Assembly (NCBI RefSeq): GCF_016863295.1
Contig: NZ_BOOP01000023.1
Coordinates: 1 to 64,000, forward strand
Source of the DNA: Planotetraspora phitsanulokensis
GTDB taxonomy: Bacteria > Actinomycetota > Actinomycetes > Streptosporangiales > Streptosporangiaceae
Reading direction: 5' to 3'
Length of the DNA stretch: 64,000 nucleotides
The notes under the pieces were generated by a model. The model did not search any database. It was given only the letters and a program-made list of their open reading frames with translations, and was not told the DNA's origin. Made by a program: the position numbers and the translations under genes. Within the stretch, counting starts at the first letter, position 1. Each line of letters begins with the position of its first letter. Below, one piece after another: positions 49,721 to 58,267 of this stretch.

Positions 49721-51080
49721 CATCACTCTCGACGGCACCACGCTGACCTGCGAACAGGTCGGTGCGGTGGCCCGCGGCGAGGCGCGGGTCGCGGTCGGCT
49801 CGACCGCCGCGGCCCGGGCCGCCTGGCACGCCTCCGGCCAGCTGCACGGCCCCGTGTACGGCCGGACCACGGGTGTCGGGGCCAACAAGGACGTGGCCGT
49901 CCACGAGCAGGGGCTCGACCTGGCGCGCAGCCACGCCGGCGGAGCCGGGCCCCTGGTCGGGGAGGACCGGACCCGGGCGATGATGGTGATCCGCCTCAAC
50001 CAGCTCCTCCGCGGCGGCTCGGGCGTCAACCCCGGGGTCCTCCCCGTCCTCGCGTACGCGATCAACGAGGGTTTCACTCCCCCCGTCCGCCTCTACGGCG
50101 CCATCGGCACGGGCGACCTCACGGCCCTGTCCACGACCGCGCTCTGCCTGACGGGCGAGGTCCCCTGGCGGCGCGCCCCATGGTCTCCGGATCAGGCGCC
50201 ATCGTTCGCCCTCTCCGGATCCGACGCGTTGCCGTTCATGAGCGCCAACGCCATGACGCTGGGCGACGCCGCGCTCGCGTGCGCGGGGCTCCGGCCGCTG
50301 CTCGGCGCCTCCATCGGGGTGGCCGCCCATTCGTGGCGCGCCGTCGACGCGTCGGACGAACCCCTGGAACAGCCCGTGCAGGACGCGCGGCGCCATCCCG
50401 GCCAGGCCAGGGTGGCCACCCGCCTGCGCCGCCTGCTCACCCCCGGGCCGTCCCCTCGTCTTCAGGACCCGTACGGCTACCGCGCGCTGCCGCAGGTCCA
50501 CGGGGCGGCCTTCGACGCGCTGGACATGGCGGAGCGGGTGGTCACGACCGACATGAACTCCGCGGCGGAGAACCCGCTCATCGCGGGCGGCAGGGCCTGG
50601 CACAACGGCAACTTCCACACCGCGCCCGTGGCCCTCGCCCTCGACGGGCTACGCGCCGCGCTCGTGCAGACGGCGTCGCTGTCGACGGCGCGGCTGGCCA
50701 CCATGATGGAGCCCGCCTACACCGGCCTGATCCCGTTCCTGGCCGACCGGCCGGGCGCCTCGGGGGCGCTCATCCTCGAATACGTCGCCTACGACGCCCT
50801 GGCCACGCTGCGCAATCTCGCCGCCCCCGTGACCCTGGGGGGCGCCGTCCTGTCGCGCAGCGTGGAGGACCACGCCGGGTTCGGCACGCAGGCGGCGCGG
50901 GCCTGCCTCGCGACGCTGGAGCCGTACGAGATCGTCCTGGCCTGCGAGCTGGTCGCGGCCGTGCGCGCGCAACGGCAGCGCGGGCTTTCCTGCGACGTTC
51001 CGCTCGACCCGCGCATGGAGGACCGTCCGCTCGACGCCGACATCGAGGCCGCGCGGGCGGCGCTTCCGGGCTTCGCTTAG
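49710..51080 (+). CDS. Aromatic amino acid ammonia-lyase family protein with altered MIO triad
   Basis: A 456-residue member of the histidine/phenylalanine ammonia-lyase fold. Catalytic Tyr sits in GPVYGRTTGVG, followed by SHAGGAGPLV, QDPYGYRALPQVHG, NSAAENPLI and GNFHTAPVALALD, all family landmarks. The segment that normally reads GASGD and cyclises to the MIO cofactor reads IGTGD here (codons ATC GGC ACG GGC GAC at about 50103). Ala-Ser-Gly is thus Gly-Thr-Gly, and standard MIO formation is doubtful. It overlaps the convergent LacI gene by 4 bp. Confidence 0.88.
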   Translation: MTTDITLDGTTLTCEQVGAVARGEARVAVGSTAAARAAWHASGQLHGPVYGRTTGVGANKDVAVHEQGLDLARSHAGGAGPLVGEDRTRAMMVIRLNQLLRGGSGVNPGVLPVLAYAINEGFTPPVRLYGAIGTGDLTALSTTALCLTGEVPWRRAPWSPDQAPSFALSGSDALPFMSANAMTLGDAALACAGLRPLLGASIGVAAHSWRAVDASDEPLEQPVQDARRHPGQARVATRLRRLLTPGPSPRLQDPYGYRALPQVHGAAFDALDMAERVVTTDMNSAAENPLIAGGRAWHNGNFHTAPVALALDGLRAALVQTASLSTARLATMMEPAYTGLIPFLADRPGASGALILEYVAYDALATLRNLAAPVTLGGAVLSRSVEDHAGFGTQAARACLATLEPYEIVLACELVAAVRAQRQRGLSCDVPLDPRMEDRPLDADIEAARAALPGFA

Positions 51081-52099
51081 GTCGTGTCCCGCGCGTCCTG
51101 CGGATCGGCGGCCCGCTGGACCGACACGCGCTCACGCAGGTCAGGCGCCTGGACGATGCGCCGGCGGTGGATCTTGCCGTCCGAGGCGGCGACGACGAGC
51201 CGGACGGCGGCCCGTACGATGCCGTCGAGGTCCCAGTTCACGGTCGTCAGGCCGAGGAGCTCCGACATCGGGTGGTCGTCGTATCCCATCACCGCGACGT
51301 CCTCCGGCACCGAGAGCCCGAGTTCGCCCGCAGCCTTGTACACGCCGTAGGCGATCGAGTCGGAGAAGCAGAACACGGCGGTCGGCCGGTCGGGCCGGGT
51401 CAGGAGCCCGGCCGCGACCTCGGCCGAGTCGGCGAGGCCCTGACCGGCCGACCTCACGTCGATGTCCAGGCCGAGGCGCTCCGCCTCCGCGATCACATGG
51501 ACGTCGGCGGGGCGGTCGGGGGTGCTCGGCCGGGTCGGGGTGAGCACCGCGACGTGGCGGTGGCCCTTGTCCCTGACGTACTCCAGCGCCATCGTGACAC
51601 CGCGCCGGTTGTCGAAGACCACCTCGGCCGCGGTGTGCCCGTGCAGCAGGGCGTCGCCGATCGCCACGACGGGCAGGGAGTCGGCGAGGTCGGCCCAGAA
51701 CCTGGCCGCCGGGTCGACCGGCTGCACGATCAGCCCGTCCACCCGCTGGTCCCTGAGCTGGAGGGCGAGCGTGCGCTCCCGGGCGGGGTCGCCCGCAGCG
51801 TCGAGGATGAGCGCGTACCGGTCCTTGTCGCGCAGGGCCCGGCCGATCCCGACGGCGAGCGACTGCTGCCACAGGTCCTCCAGCGAGCCGCAGAGGAGGC
51901 CGATCATCCCCGTGCGGCCGCTGGCGAGGGCCCGGGCGATCGGGTCGGCCTCGTATCCCAGCTCCGCGGCGGCCTGCCGTACCCGCTGCATGGTCTCCTC
52001 GGACACCTGCATGCCACGCAGGGCGTAGCTCACCGCGGCGGGTGACAGGCCGGTCGCCTGTGCCACCTCGCGAATCGTCGCGCGCTTACGCTGAGCCAC
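51077..52099 (-). CDS. LacI-family transcriptional regulator
   Basis: A 340-residue LacI/GalR repressor. The HTH is ATIREVAQATGLSPAAVSYALRG with hinge ELGYEADPIARALASGRTGMIGLL. The periplasmic-binding-like ligand domain ends with VAVMGYDDHPMSELLGLTTVNWD. It is divergent from the amidohydrolase gene, and three tandem CG-centred palindromes between them (52149-52186) fit its operators. Confidence 0.92.
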   Translation of the reverse strand: MAQRKRATIREVAQATGLSPAAVSYALRGMQVSEETMQRVRQAAAELGYEADPIARALASGRTGMIGLLCGSLEDLWQQSLAVGIGRALRDKDRYALILDAAGDPARERTLALQLRDQRVDGLIVQPVDPAARFWADLADSLPVVAIGDALLHGHTAAEVVFDNRRGVTMALEYVRDKGHRHVAVLTPTRPSTPDRPADVHVIAEAERLGLDIDVRSAGQGLADSAEVAAGLLTRPDRPTAVFCFSDSIAYGVYKAAGELGLSVPEDVAVMGYDDHPMSELLGLTTVNWDLDGIVRAAVRLVVAASDGKIHRRRIVQAPDLRERVSVQRAADPQDARDTT

Positions 52100-52148
52100 G
52101 CGGTAACCCTATGCCGGACGGCGCTTCCCGTCTTGACACATCTCCAAG

Positions 52149-52186
52149 TGAAGCGTTTCACTGAAACGTATCAGTGAATCGATTCA
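52149..52186. promoter_or_regulatory. Three tandem LacI-type operators, 13-bp period
   Basis: TGAAGCGTTTCA (52149), TGAAACGTATCA (52162) and TGAATCGATTCA (52175, perfect) are 12-bp CG-centred palindromes starting exactly 13 bp apart, between the divergent LacI and amidohydrolase genes. TTGACA follows at 52192-52197, with TACATG or TATTAT as possible -10. Confidence 0.8.
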
Positions 52187-52261
52187 GCGCCTTGACAAGC
52201 ATGTTCCCCTCCGATTACATGTATTATCAGTCGGGAATTAGGGCTACGTGGGAGGTGACGA

Positions 52262-53152
52262 GTGGGCATCGACGTGCACCAGCATCTGTGGACGCCGTCG
52301 TTCCTCGACGCCCTGCGTCGCCGCACCGAGCCGCCGCTTCTCGACGGCTGGACGCTGATCCTCGACGGCGAGGCGCCCTACGAGGTCGACCCCGGCGCCC
52401 ACGACGTCGACGCCCGGCTCAAGCTCAACGCCGACCTCGACCTCGCGCTCGTCTCGTTGTCGAGCCCTCTGGGCGTCGAACAGCTGCCTCCGGCTGAGGC
52501 GTGGCCGCTCATCGACGCCTACCACTCGGGCGCCCGCGAGCTGCCCGCCCCCTTCGGAGCCTGGGCCGCCGCGCCGGTGACCGACGTCGACGCCGTACGG
52601 CTCGCGCACACCCTCGATCAGGGGTTCCGCGGCCTCCAGTTACCCGCCACCGTCCTGGGGGACGCCGGGGGCTTCGCGGCCGTGGCCCCGCTGCTCGACG
52701 TGCTGGAGGAGCGCGGGCTGCCGCTCTTCGTCCATCCCGGGCCCGCGACCACGCCGCAGGGCCCGTCCTGGTGGGCCGCGGTCGTGCCGTACGTCCAGCA
52801 GATGCACGCCTCGTGGTACGCCTTCCAGGCCTTCGGCCGGCCCAGGCACCCCCACCTGAAGATCTGCTTCGCCCTGCTGGCCGGCCTGGCGCCCCTCCAC
52901 TCGGAGCGCCAGATCAGCCGGGGAGGCTCCGGCCGGGGAATCGTGGACGCGAACGTGTTCGTCGAGACCTCGTCCTACGGTCCGCGTGCCATCGACGCCG
53001 TCGTCCGGGAACTCGGCATCGACGTCGTCGTCAACGGCTCGGACCTTCCGTACGCGGAGGCCCCCTCGCCCGAGTTCGGCGAAGCCGCCCGCCACGCCAT
53101 CCGCGTGGCCAATCCTCATCGCTTGTTGAAACGAAAGGAGTCGCAGTCATGA
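52262..53152 (+). CDS. Amidohydrolase family protein (TIM-barrel)
   Basis: A 296-residue amidohydrolase-2 type enzyme. DVHQHLW (H-x-H) at the start, LFVHPGP in the middle and VVNGSDLPYAE near the end are the metal and catalytic positions. Such enzymes hydrolyse or decarboxylate cyclic carboxylates. GTG 52262 follows GGAGGTGA. It overlaps the cupin gene by 4 bp and is probably repressed by the divergent LacI protein. Confidence 0.86.
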   Translation: MGIDVHQHLWTPSFLDALRRRTEPPLLDGWTLILDGEAPYEVDPGAHDVDARLKLNADLDLALVSLSSPLGVEQLPPAEAWPLIDAYHSGARELPAPFGAWAAAPVTDVDAVRLAHTLDQGFRGLQLPATVLGDAGGFAAVAPLLDVLEERGLPLFVHPGPATTPQGPSWWAAVVPYVQQMHASWYAFQAFGRPRHPHLKICFALLAGLAPLHSERQISRGGSGRGIVDANVFVETSSYGPRAIDAVVRELGIDVVVNGSDLPYAEAPSPEFGEAARHAIRVANPHRLLKRKESQS

Positions 53153-53688
53153 GCACCCCCACCGTCCAGGTCAGCGAGCGCTGTGCTCCCTTCGAGGGGC
53201 TCCCCACCCGTGCGCTCGACCGCCGCGAGCTGTCGGAGCTGGTCAACGAGCTCGCCGAACAGCCCCAGCTGTGGGAGGACAACCTCAACTTCGAGGGCGC
53301 GGAGGACGGCGGCCGTCACTACGCATCGCTCTACCGCGACTCCTATGTGGACGTGTGGCTGTTGTGCTGGCGCCCGGAGGACGACACGGGCTGGCACGAC
53401 CACGACATCTCCTCGGGCGCGGTCCGCGTGGTCACCGGAGAGCTGAAGGAGTGCAACCCCCGAATCGGCGGCGAGCACCTGGAGACGGCCGTCGCCGAAG
53501 GCGAGTCGTTCACGTTCGGCCCCGACCACATCCACCGCCTGACCGGAGCACAGCACGGGAGCGTGTCGATCCACGCCTACTCCCCGCCCCTGTGGCGTCT
53601 CGGGCAGTACTCCATCAACCAGGACGGGATGATGCGCCGCCTGTCGGTCAGCTACGCCGACGAACTGCGCCCCCTCGACCCGGCGTAG
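53149..53688 (+). CDS. Cysteine dioxygenase-like cupin
   Basis: A 179-residue cupin of the cysteine/thiol dioxygenase family. The iron-binding HDHDISSGAVRVVTGEL (H-x-H) and later HIHRLTG supply the three-His site; the SSGAVRVVTG stretch is typical. It would oxidise cysteine or a related thiol with O2. Translation is coupled to the amidohydrolase through an ATGA overlap, so the two probably work on one pathway, possibly a sulfur-containing compound. Confidence 0.86.
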   Translation: MSTPTVQVSERCAPFEGLPTRALDRRELSELVNELAEQPQLWEDNLNFEGAEDGGRHYASLYRDSYVDVWLLCWRPEDDTGWHDHDISSGAVRVVTGELKECNPRIGGEHLETAVAEGESFTFGPDHIHRLTGAQHGSVSIHAYSPPLWRLGQYSINQDGMMRRLSVSYADELRPLDPA

Positions 53689-53756
53689 CTTTGCGTGCCC
53701 GATCCGAAAAGCGACAATGGCAGACAGGAGCACAGGGCCGACGAGAATGTAACGCG

Positions 53757-54395
53757 ATGACCACGAATGGTGACGGTGACGACGCTACGCTGCGTGACGT
53801 GACCAGCGTGCTCGATGACTGGCCGTACCCCCCGCCGGGGGGATGGACGGCCGACGATCTCGACCGTCTGCCTCTGGACGGCCCCAACGGCGAGCTGGAC
53901 TTCTTCAAGCACGTCGAGCTCGTCGATGGGGCCCTCATCTTCACGTCCCCCCAGAAGCGCTTCCACGAGCGGGTCGTGTTCGGGCTCCGGACGGTCCTGA
54001 ACGAGCAGGTGCCCGGCGGCTTCGCAGCAGTCAGTCAGATGGACGTCAAACTCGGGCTGCGGCAACGCCCGTACCCCGACGTCTCGCTGGTGGAGGCCGC
54101 CGCGGCTGCGGACGACGCCAGGACGTTCTACGTCCCCGAAGAGGTCCATCTGGTCATCGAGGTCGTGTCGCCCGAGTCCGAATACCGCGACAGGGAGATC
54201 AAGCCCCAGCGTTACGCCGCAGCGGGCATCCCCCATTTCTGGCGTGTCGAGAACGACGACAACCGCCCCGTCGTCTACGTCTACGAGATCGACCCGGCGA
54301 CGCGCGCGTACGCCGTCACAGGGATCTACCACGCCCGGCTCGCCGTGGAGGTGCCGTTCACCATCGCCGCCGACCTGGACGCCCTGCCGCGCTAG
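53757..54395 (+). CDS. Uma2 family endonuclease-like protein (DUF820)
   Basis: A 212-residue PD-(D/E)XK-fold protein of the Uma2/DUF820 family: ELVDGALIFTSPQKRFHERVV, RPYPDVSLVEA and HLVIEVVSPESEYRDREIKPQRYAAAGIPHFWRVE, which carries the D...E-x-S...K core. The biological role is unknown. ATG 53757 starts the protein; the longer open frame is antisense-like. It converges with the FhuF-like gene (4-bp overlap). Confidence 0.88.
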   Translation: MTTNGDGDDATLRDVTSVLDDWPYPPPGGWTADDLDRLPLDGPNGELDFFKHVELVDGALIFTSPQKRFHERVVFGLRTVLNEQVPGGFAAVSQMDVKLGLRQRPYPDVSLVEAAAAADDARTFYVPEEVHLVIEVVSPESEYRDREIKPQRYAAAGIPHFWRVENDDNRPVVYVYEIDPATRAYAVTGIYHARLAVEVPFTIAADLDALPR

Positions 54396-55117
54396 TCCAG
54401 GACGCAGCAGGTGGTGCAGGGGTCTTCGGGATGGATGGCCACCCAGAGGCAGCAGGTGCGGCGGCGGTAGCCGTCCTTGTGCGGGACGATCAGGCCGTCC
54501 ACGGGGCGGCCGATCTCCGCGAGGAGCGCGGCGGCCTGGTCGTAGGGCCCGAACTCCAACAGAGGTCCGACGAACGCCTCCGCCGTGGATCCCCACAACG
54601 TGCGCTCCCCTACTCTGGCCAGCGCGCCGAGAGCCCGGATGACAGGCCATTGCCCGTCGAGCAGCGCGTCCCTGATCGCCGTACCCAGGCTGTCCACGAC
54701 CACCGTTCCGGGGGCTCCCGCCATCGGATCCCCGGGAAGGACGGCGACGCTCACCCTCTCGGCCGCGATCGTCACGCCGGCCTCGGACGACCGCACGAGA
54801 ATGTCCTCGAGCCGCATCAACGGCACGTGCCGCCCGAGCTGCCAGCCGAGGGCCATGGGCAACGTGTGCCAGTAGCCGTAGGTCTTCCACAGCAGCGCCG
54901 CGCCCACGTGGCGGGGGGCGTCCCACCGCTCCGCCGTCTCCCGCACCAGTCCGGCCAGCCCCTCGTACGGCTCCCGCACCAGGTCGGAGACCCGCATCCA
55001 CCCATCGGCGTCCTGCGTGACGAGCCCGGGAAGCACGCCGATCACGCCGTCCCTCTCGGCCGCGAGGCTTTCGAGACTCTCGGTGAGAGCTCCAAGAGGC
55101 ACGGCGTCTCCACTCAC
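54392..55117 (-). CDS. FhuF-like siderophore-iron reductase
   Basis: A 241-residue protein whose last 25 residues hold the FhuF 2Fe-2S motif, C-C-x10+-C-x2-C (RRTCCLWVAIHPEDPCTTCC). FhuF-type proteins reduce ferric siderophores in the cytoplasm to release iron. The GTG 55117 start directly abuts the iron box at 55118-55136, so repression by IdeR/DmdR should block transcription, and the mRNA is probably leaderless. No siderophore transporter is adjacent. Confidence 0.85.
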   Translation of the reverse strand: MSGDAVPLGALTESLESLAAERDGVIGVLPGLVTQDADGWMRVSDLVREPYEGLAGLVRETAERWDAPRHVGAALLWKTYGYWHTLPMALGWQLGRHVPLMRLEDILVRSSEAGVTIAAERVSVAVLPGDPMAGAPGTVVVDSLGTAIRDALLDGQWPVIRALGALARVGERTLWGSTAEAFVGPLLEFGPYDQAAALLAEIGRPVDGLIVPHKDGYRRRTCCLWVAIHPEDPCTTCCVLD

Positions 55118-55136
55118 TTAGGCAAGGCTTACCTAA
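55118..55136. promoter_or_regulatory. Iron box (IdeR/DmdR operator)
   Basis: TTAGGCAAGGCTTACCTAA matches the IdeR/DtxR consensus TTAGGTTAGGCTAACCTAA at 16 of 19 positions. It touches the start codon of the FhuF-like gene. Confidence 0.88.
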
Positions 55137-55149
55137 AGCTTAGGCGCTC

Positions 55150-55181
55150 ACGCCGCCGTGAGGCACTCGTCACGGCGGCGT
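55150..55181 (-). terminator. Hairpin after the MFS gene
   Basis: A perfect 12-bp stem (ACGCCGCCGTGA / TCACGGCGGCGT) with an 8-nt loop, 5 bp past the MFS stop codon. It insulates the iron-regulated gene from the MFS transcript. Confidence 0.75.
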
Positions 55182-55186
55182 CGCCG

Positions 55187-56428
55187 TCAGCCTGTTCCCG
55201 GCGAAGTGCCCGGTGACGGGGTGACCGCACCGGGCGCGGCCGTCCCGGCCGCCTCGGCAGCGGCGGGATCGCCCGACGCGGGACGACCGGCGAACACGCC
55301 CGACCCGAGCTGGACGGCGCAGGCGACGAGACCCACGAGGAGCGGCACGGTCCAGTCCCCGGTGGCCTGGTGGATCAGGCCGAAGGCCAAGGGGCCGAGC
55401 GCGGCGAACGTGTAGCCGCTCGACTGGGCGACGGCCGACAGCGCGGTCACCGACGCGGGGTCGGGGGCGCGCAAGGTGATGATCAGCAGAGCCAGGGCGA
55501 TCGAGGCGCCCTGCCCGATGCCGAGGACGATCATCCAGAGCCACGGCAGCGTCGTCGGTGCGAGCAGGACGCCGGCGTATCCGACCATGGTGAGGACCGC
55601 GGCCGCGGTCACGTGCGGCACCTGGGAACGCGCCCTGCCCGCATGGATGGGCACGGTGAGGGTCGCCGCGATCTGGGCCAGGTTCGTGAGCCCGAGCATG
55701 TACCCGGCCTCGTCGGCGGGCAGACCGGCGTCCTGGAAGATCGTCGGAAGCCAGGCGAGCACGACGTAGAACGTCAGCGACTGCAGCCCCATGAAGGTCA
55801 TGACCACCCATGTGGTCCTGCTCCGCAGCAGCGTGCGGTATCGCCCGCGGCCTGCCGCCCCGCCGCCTCCCGCGGTACGCCGGAAGGCCTGCGGCGCCCA
55901 GAGCAGCGCCGCCGCCAGCGCGAGCACGGCGACCGAGCCCGTGGCCGTCCGCCAGCCGTACTCACCGGCCAGCGGCACCATGACGGACGACGCCACGGCC
56001 GCGCCCGCGACCAGGCACGAGACGTAGACGCCGGTGAGGAGCCCCACCTGGGAGGGGAAGTGCTGCTTGACGAGGCCGGGCATGGCGATGTTCATGATCG
56101 CGATCGCGGTGCCCGCCAGGGCGGCCCCGGCGTACAGGCCGACGAGGCCTCCCGTGCTGCGCACGACGACGCCCACGGCCAGGATGAGCAGGCCGACCAG
56201 CAGCGTGCGGTCGAGCCCGAGTCTGGTGGACAGAGCGGGGGCCAGCGGGCCGAGCACACCGAGGCAGAGCACCATGACCGTCGTGATCGCCCCACCCGCG
56301 GCCGGGGAGAGGGAGAGGTCGTCCATGATGTCGCTCAGGAGCGGGGAGACGCCTGCCAGCGCCGGCCTGAGGTTCCATGCCGCCAGAACGAACCCGACGA
56401 CAAGTAACACCCGGCCACGATTACCCAT
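55187..56428 (-). CDS. MFS transporter (CynX/NimT type)
   Basis: A 413-residue major facilitator with twelve helices. The opening LLVVGFVLAAWNLRPALAGVSPLL and the SVAVLALAAALLWAP and AQSSGYTFAALGPLAFGL segments fit the cyanate/nitroimidazole branch. It is 89 bp after the aldehyde dehydrogenase on the same strand, so it may import or export the same compound. ATG 56428 is chosen over TTG 56434; no ribosome-binding site is evident. Confidence 0.86.
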   Translation of the reverse strand: MGNRGRVLLVVGFVLAAWNLRPALAGVSPLLSDIMDDLSLSPAAGGAITTVMVLCLGVLGPLAPALSTRLGLDRTLLVGLLILAVGVVVRSTGGLVGLYAGAALAGTAIAIMNIAMPGLVKQHFPSQVGLLTGVYVSCLVAGAAVASSVMVPLAGEYGWRTATGSVAVLALAAALLWAPQAFRRTAGGGGAAGRGRYRTLLRSRTTWVVMTFMGLQSLTFYVVLAWLPTIFQDAGLPADEAGYMLGLTNLAQIAATLTVPIHAGRARSQVPHVTAAAVLTMVGYAGVLLAPTTLPWLWMIVLGIGQGASIALALLIITLRAPDPASVTALSAVAQSSGYTFAALGPLAFGLIHQATGDWTVPLLVGLVACAVQLGSGVFAGRPASGDPAAAEAAGTAAPGAVTPSPGTSPGTG

Positions 56429-56517
56429 GAGCAACTACGAACACCCTCAATGCCTCAACATGCCTTGCCAATCCACAAACCATAACCAACCAACCCACCC
56501 TCGGCGTGATCATGCAC

Positions 56518-57978
56518 TCAGAACGGGTACCTGGCGATGTCCCCCTGCATCGTGACCCACTGAGTGTGGGTGAAGGCGTCCACGTTGGCCCTGCCTCCGC
56601 CGAAGCGGGAGCCGGTTCCCGACGCGCCCACCCCGCCGAACGGGGCGACGGCCTCGTCGTCCACCGTCTGGTCGTTGATGTGCACGATGCCCGTGGGGAC
56701 GAGGTCGGCCAGAGCCAGTCCCTTCATGACGTCCCGCGTCAGGATGCCGAGCGACAGTCCGTACTCGCTGTCTCCGGCCAGCGCCGCCGCCTCCTCGATC
56801 GTGGAGAACGGCATGACCGGCGCGACCGGCCCGAAGACCTCGTTCGCGTACGCGGGCGCGTCGGCCGTCAGGTCGGCGAGGACCGTGGGCCGGTAGAACA
56901 GGCCTTCGTACGTGCCGCCCGCCGCGAGCCGTGCGCCTGCGTCCACGCTGCCCGTGACCAGGGCGTGGACCTTGTCGCGCTGCCGCTCGTCGATCAGCGG
57001 GCCGAGGGCGACCTGGCCGGTGGCCGGATCGCCGACCGGCATGTGGTCGGCCTTGGCCGCCAGTCGCGCGACGTATTCCTCCTGGAGGGAGGAGTGCACG
57101 AGGTGCCGCCCGGTGGTCATGCAGATCTGGCCCTGGTGGAAGAACGAACCCCACGCCGCGGCGGAGACGGCCAGGTCGAGGTCGGCGTCGTCGAGGACGA
57201 TCAGCGCGGAGTTGCCGCCCAGTTCCAGGTGGGCCCGCTTCAGCAGCCGGCCGCACATCTCCCCGACCCTTCGGCCGGCCGCCGTCGATCCGGTGAAGGA
57301 GATGACCGGGATATGCGGATCGGCCACGAGGGCCTCCCCGGCCTCGGGTCCGCCGGGAAGCATGTGAAGCACGCCCGGGGGCAGCCCCGCCTCCTCGAAG
57401 ACGCGCGCGATCGACACGCCGCCGCTCACCGCCGTACGGGGATCGGGCTTCAGGACGACGGAGTTGCCGAGGGCGAGCGCCGGGGCGACCGACCTGATGG
57501 CCAGGATCAGCGGGAAGTTGAACGGCGCGATCACCCCGACCACCCCGACCGGCACGCGGCGGGCCAGGCTGAGCCGCGGCCGGGCCGTCGGCAGGATCTC
57601 GCCCGAGGGCTGGGACGCCAGGGCCGCCGCCTCATAACACTCGGACGCGGCGACGGCGGCCTCGAACGCGGCCTTGCCGGGGATGGAGCCCGCCTCCCGG
57701 ATGATCCAGCCCTGAATCTCCTCCGCGTGCTCCTCGAACAGCCGGCCCGCCCTGCGCAGGACGGCGGCCCGCTCCTCGAACGTCGCCGCGGCCCACTCGC
57801 GCCGGGCCTCGTCCGCCCGTACGGCGGCCGCCGCGACATCCTCGGGACCCGCAAGGCCCACGCGGCCGATCTCATCGCCGGTCGCCGGCTCCATGACGGG
57901 AGCGTCACCGGCCCGCGACGTCACCCATTCACCACCGAAGATCGAACCCGCCCAGATCTTCGCGTCCATCAATGTCAT
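56518..57978 (-). CDS. Aldehyde dehydrogenase (benzaldehyde/vanillin type)
   Basis: A 486-residue NAD(P)-dependent aldehyde dehydrogenase. VIAPFNFPLILAIRSVAPALALGN and FTGSTAAGRRVGE form the cofactor site, HLELGGNSALIVLDDADLD has the general-base Glu and HQGQICMTTGRHLVH the catalytic Cys. The G-Q-I-C-M and FGGVGASG patterns fit the benzaldehyde/vanillin group. ATG 57978 follows GGAGGA. It is divergent from an IclR regulator, with palindromes between. Confidence 0.92.
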   Translation of the reverse strand: MTLMDAKIWAGSIFGGEWVTSRAGDAPVMEPATGDEIGRVGLAGPEDVAAAAVRADEARREWAAATFEERAAVLRRAGRLFEEHAEEIQGWIIREAGSIPGKAAFEAAVAASECYEAAALASQPSGEILPTARPRLSLARRVPVGVVGVIAPFNFPLILAIRSVAPALALGNSVVLKPDPRTAVSGGVSIARVFEEAGLPPGVLHMLPGGPEAGEALVADPHIPVISFTGSTAAGRRVGEMCGRLLKRAHLELGGNSALIVLDDADLDLAVSAAAWGSFFHQGQICMTTGRHLVHSSLQEEYVARLAAKADHMPVGDPATGQVALGPLIDERQRDKVHALVTGSVDAGARLAAGGTYEGLFYRPTVLADLTADAPAYANEVFGPVAPVMPFSTIEEAAALAGDSEYGLSLGILTRDVMKGLALADLVPTGIVHINDQTVDDEAVAPFGGVGASGTGSRFGGGRANVDAFTHTQWVTMQGDIARYPF

Positions 57979-58088
57979 GAAAAATCCTCCTAATGGTGCA
58001 ACTCGGAGTCGGAGGGTGACCGCGACCTCCAGGAGAATCGGCGTGCCCGAGGCCGTCGTCTCCGACGACGACCCGCAGATCAGATCTT

Positions 58089-58223
58089 GTTCGCTGTGCG
58101 AACGCACGTTCTCGGTGGAACGTACAGTGGAAGCTACGCCCCACCCCATCGCACGTCAACGAAAATGGGGACGCTGCTTCTGCCACCTCGTGCGCTTTGA
58201 GAACGTCGGTTCAAAATACGAAC
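58089..58223. promoter_or_regulatory. Three GTTC-N6/7-GAAC palindromes between ALDH and IclR
   Basis: GTTCGCTGTGCGAAC (58089-58103, 6-bp arms), CGTTCTCGGTGGAACG (58107-58122) and GTTCAAAATACGAAC (58209-58223) share GTTC and GAAC half-sites. They are candidate operators for the adjacent IclR protein on both promoters. Confidence 0.6.
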
Positions 58224-58267
58224 AACGATGGGACGCCAGAGTTCGTGCTCGGAAGGTGGGAGGGCCC

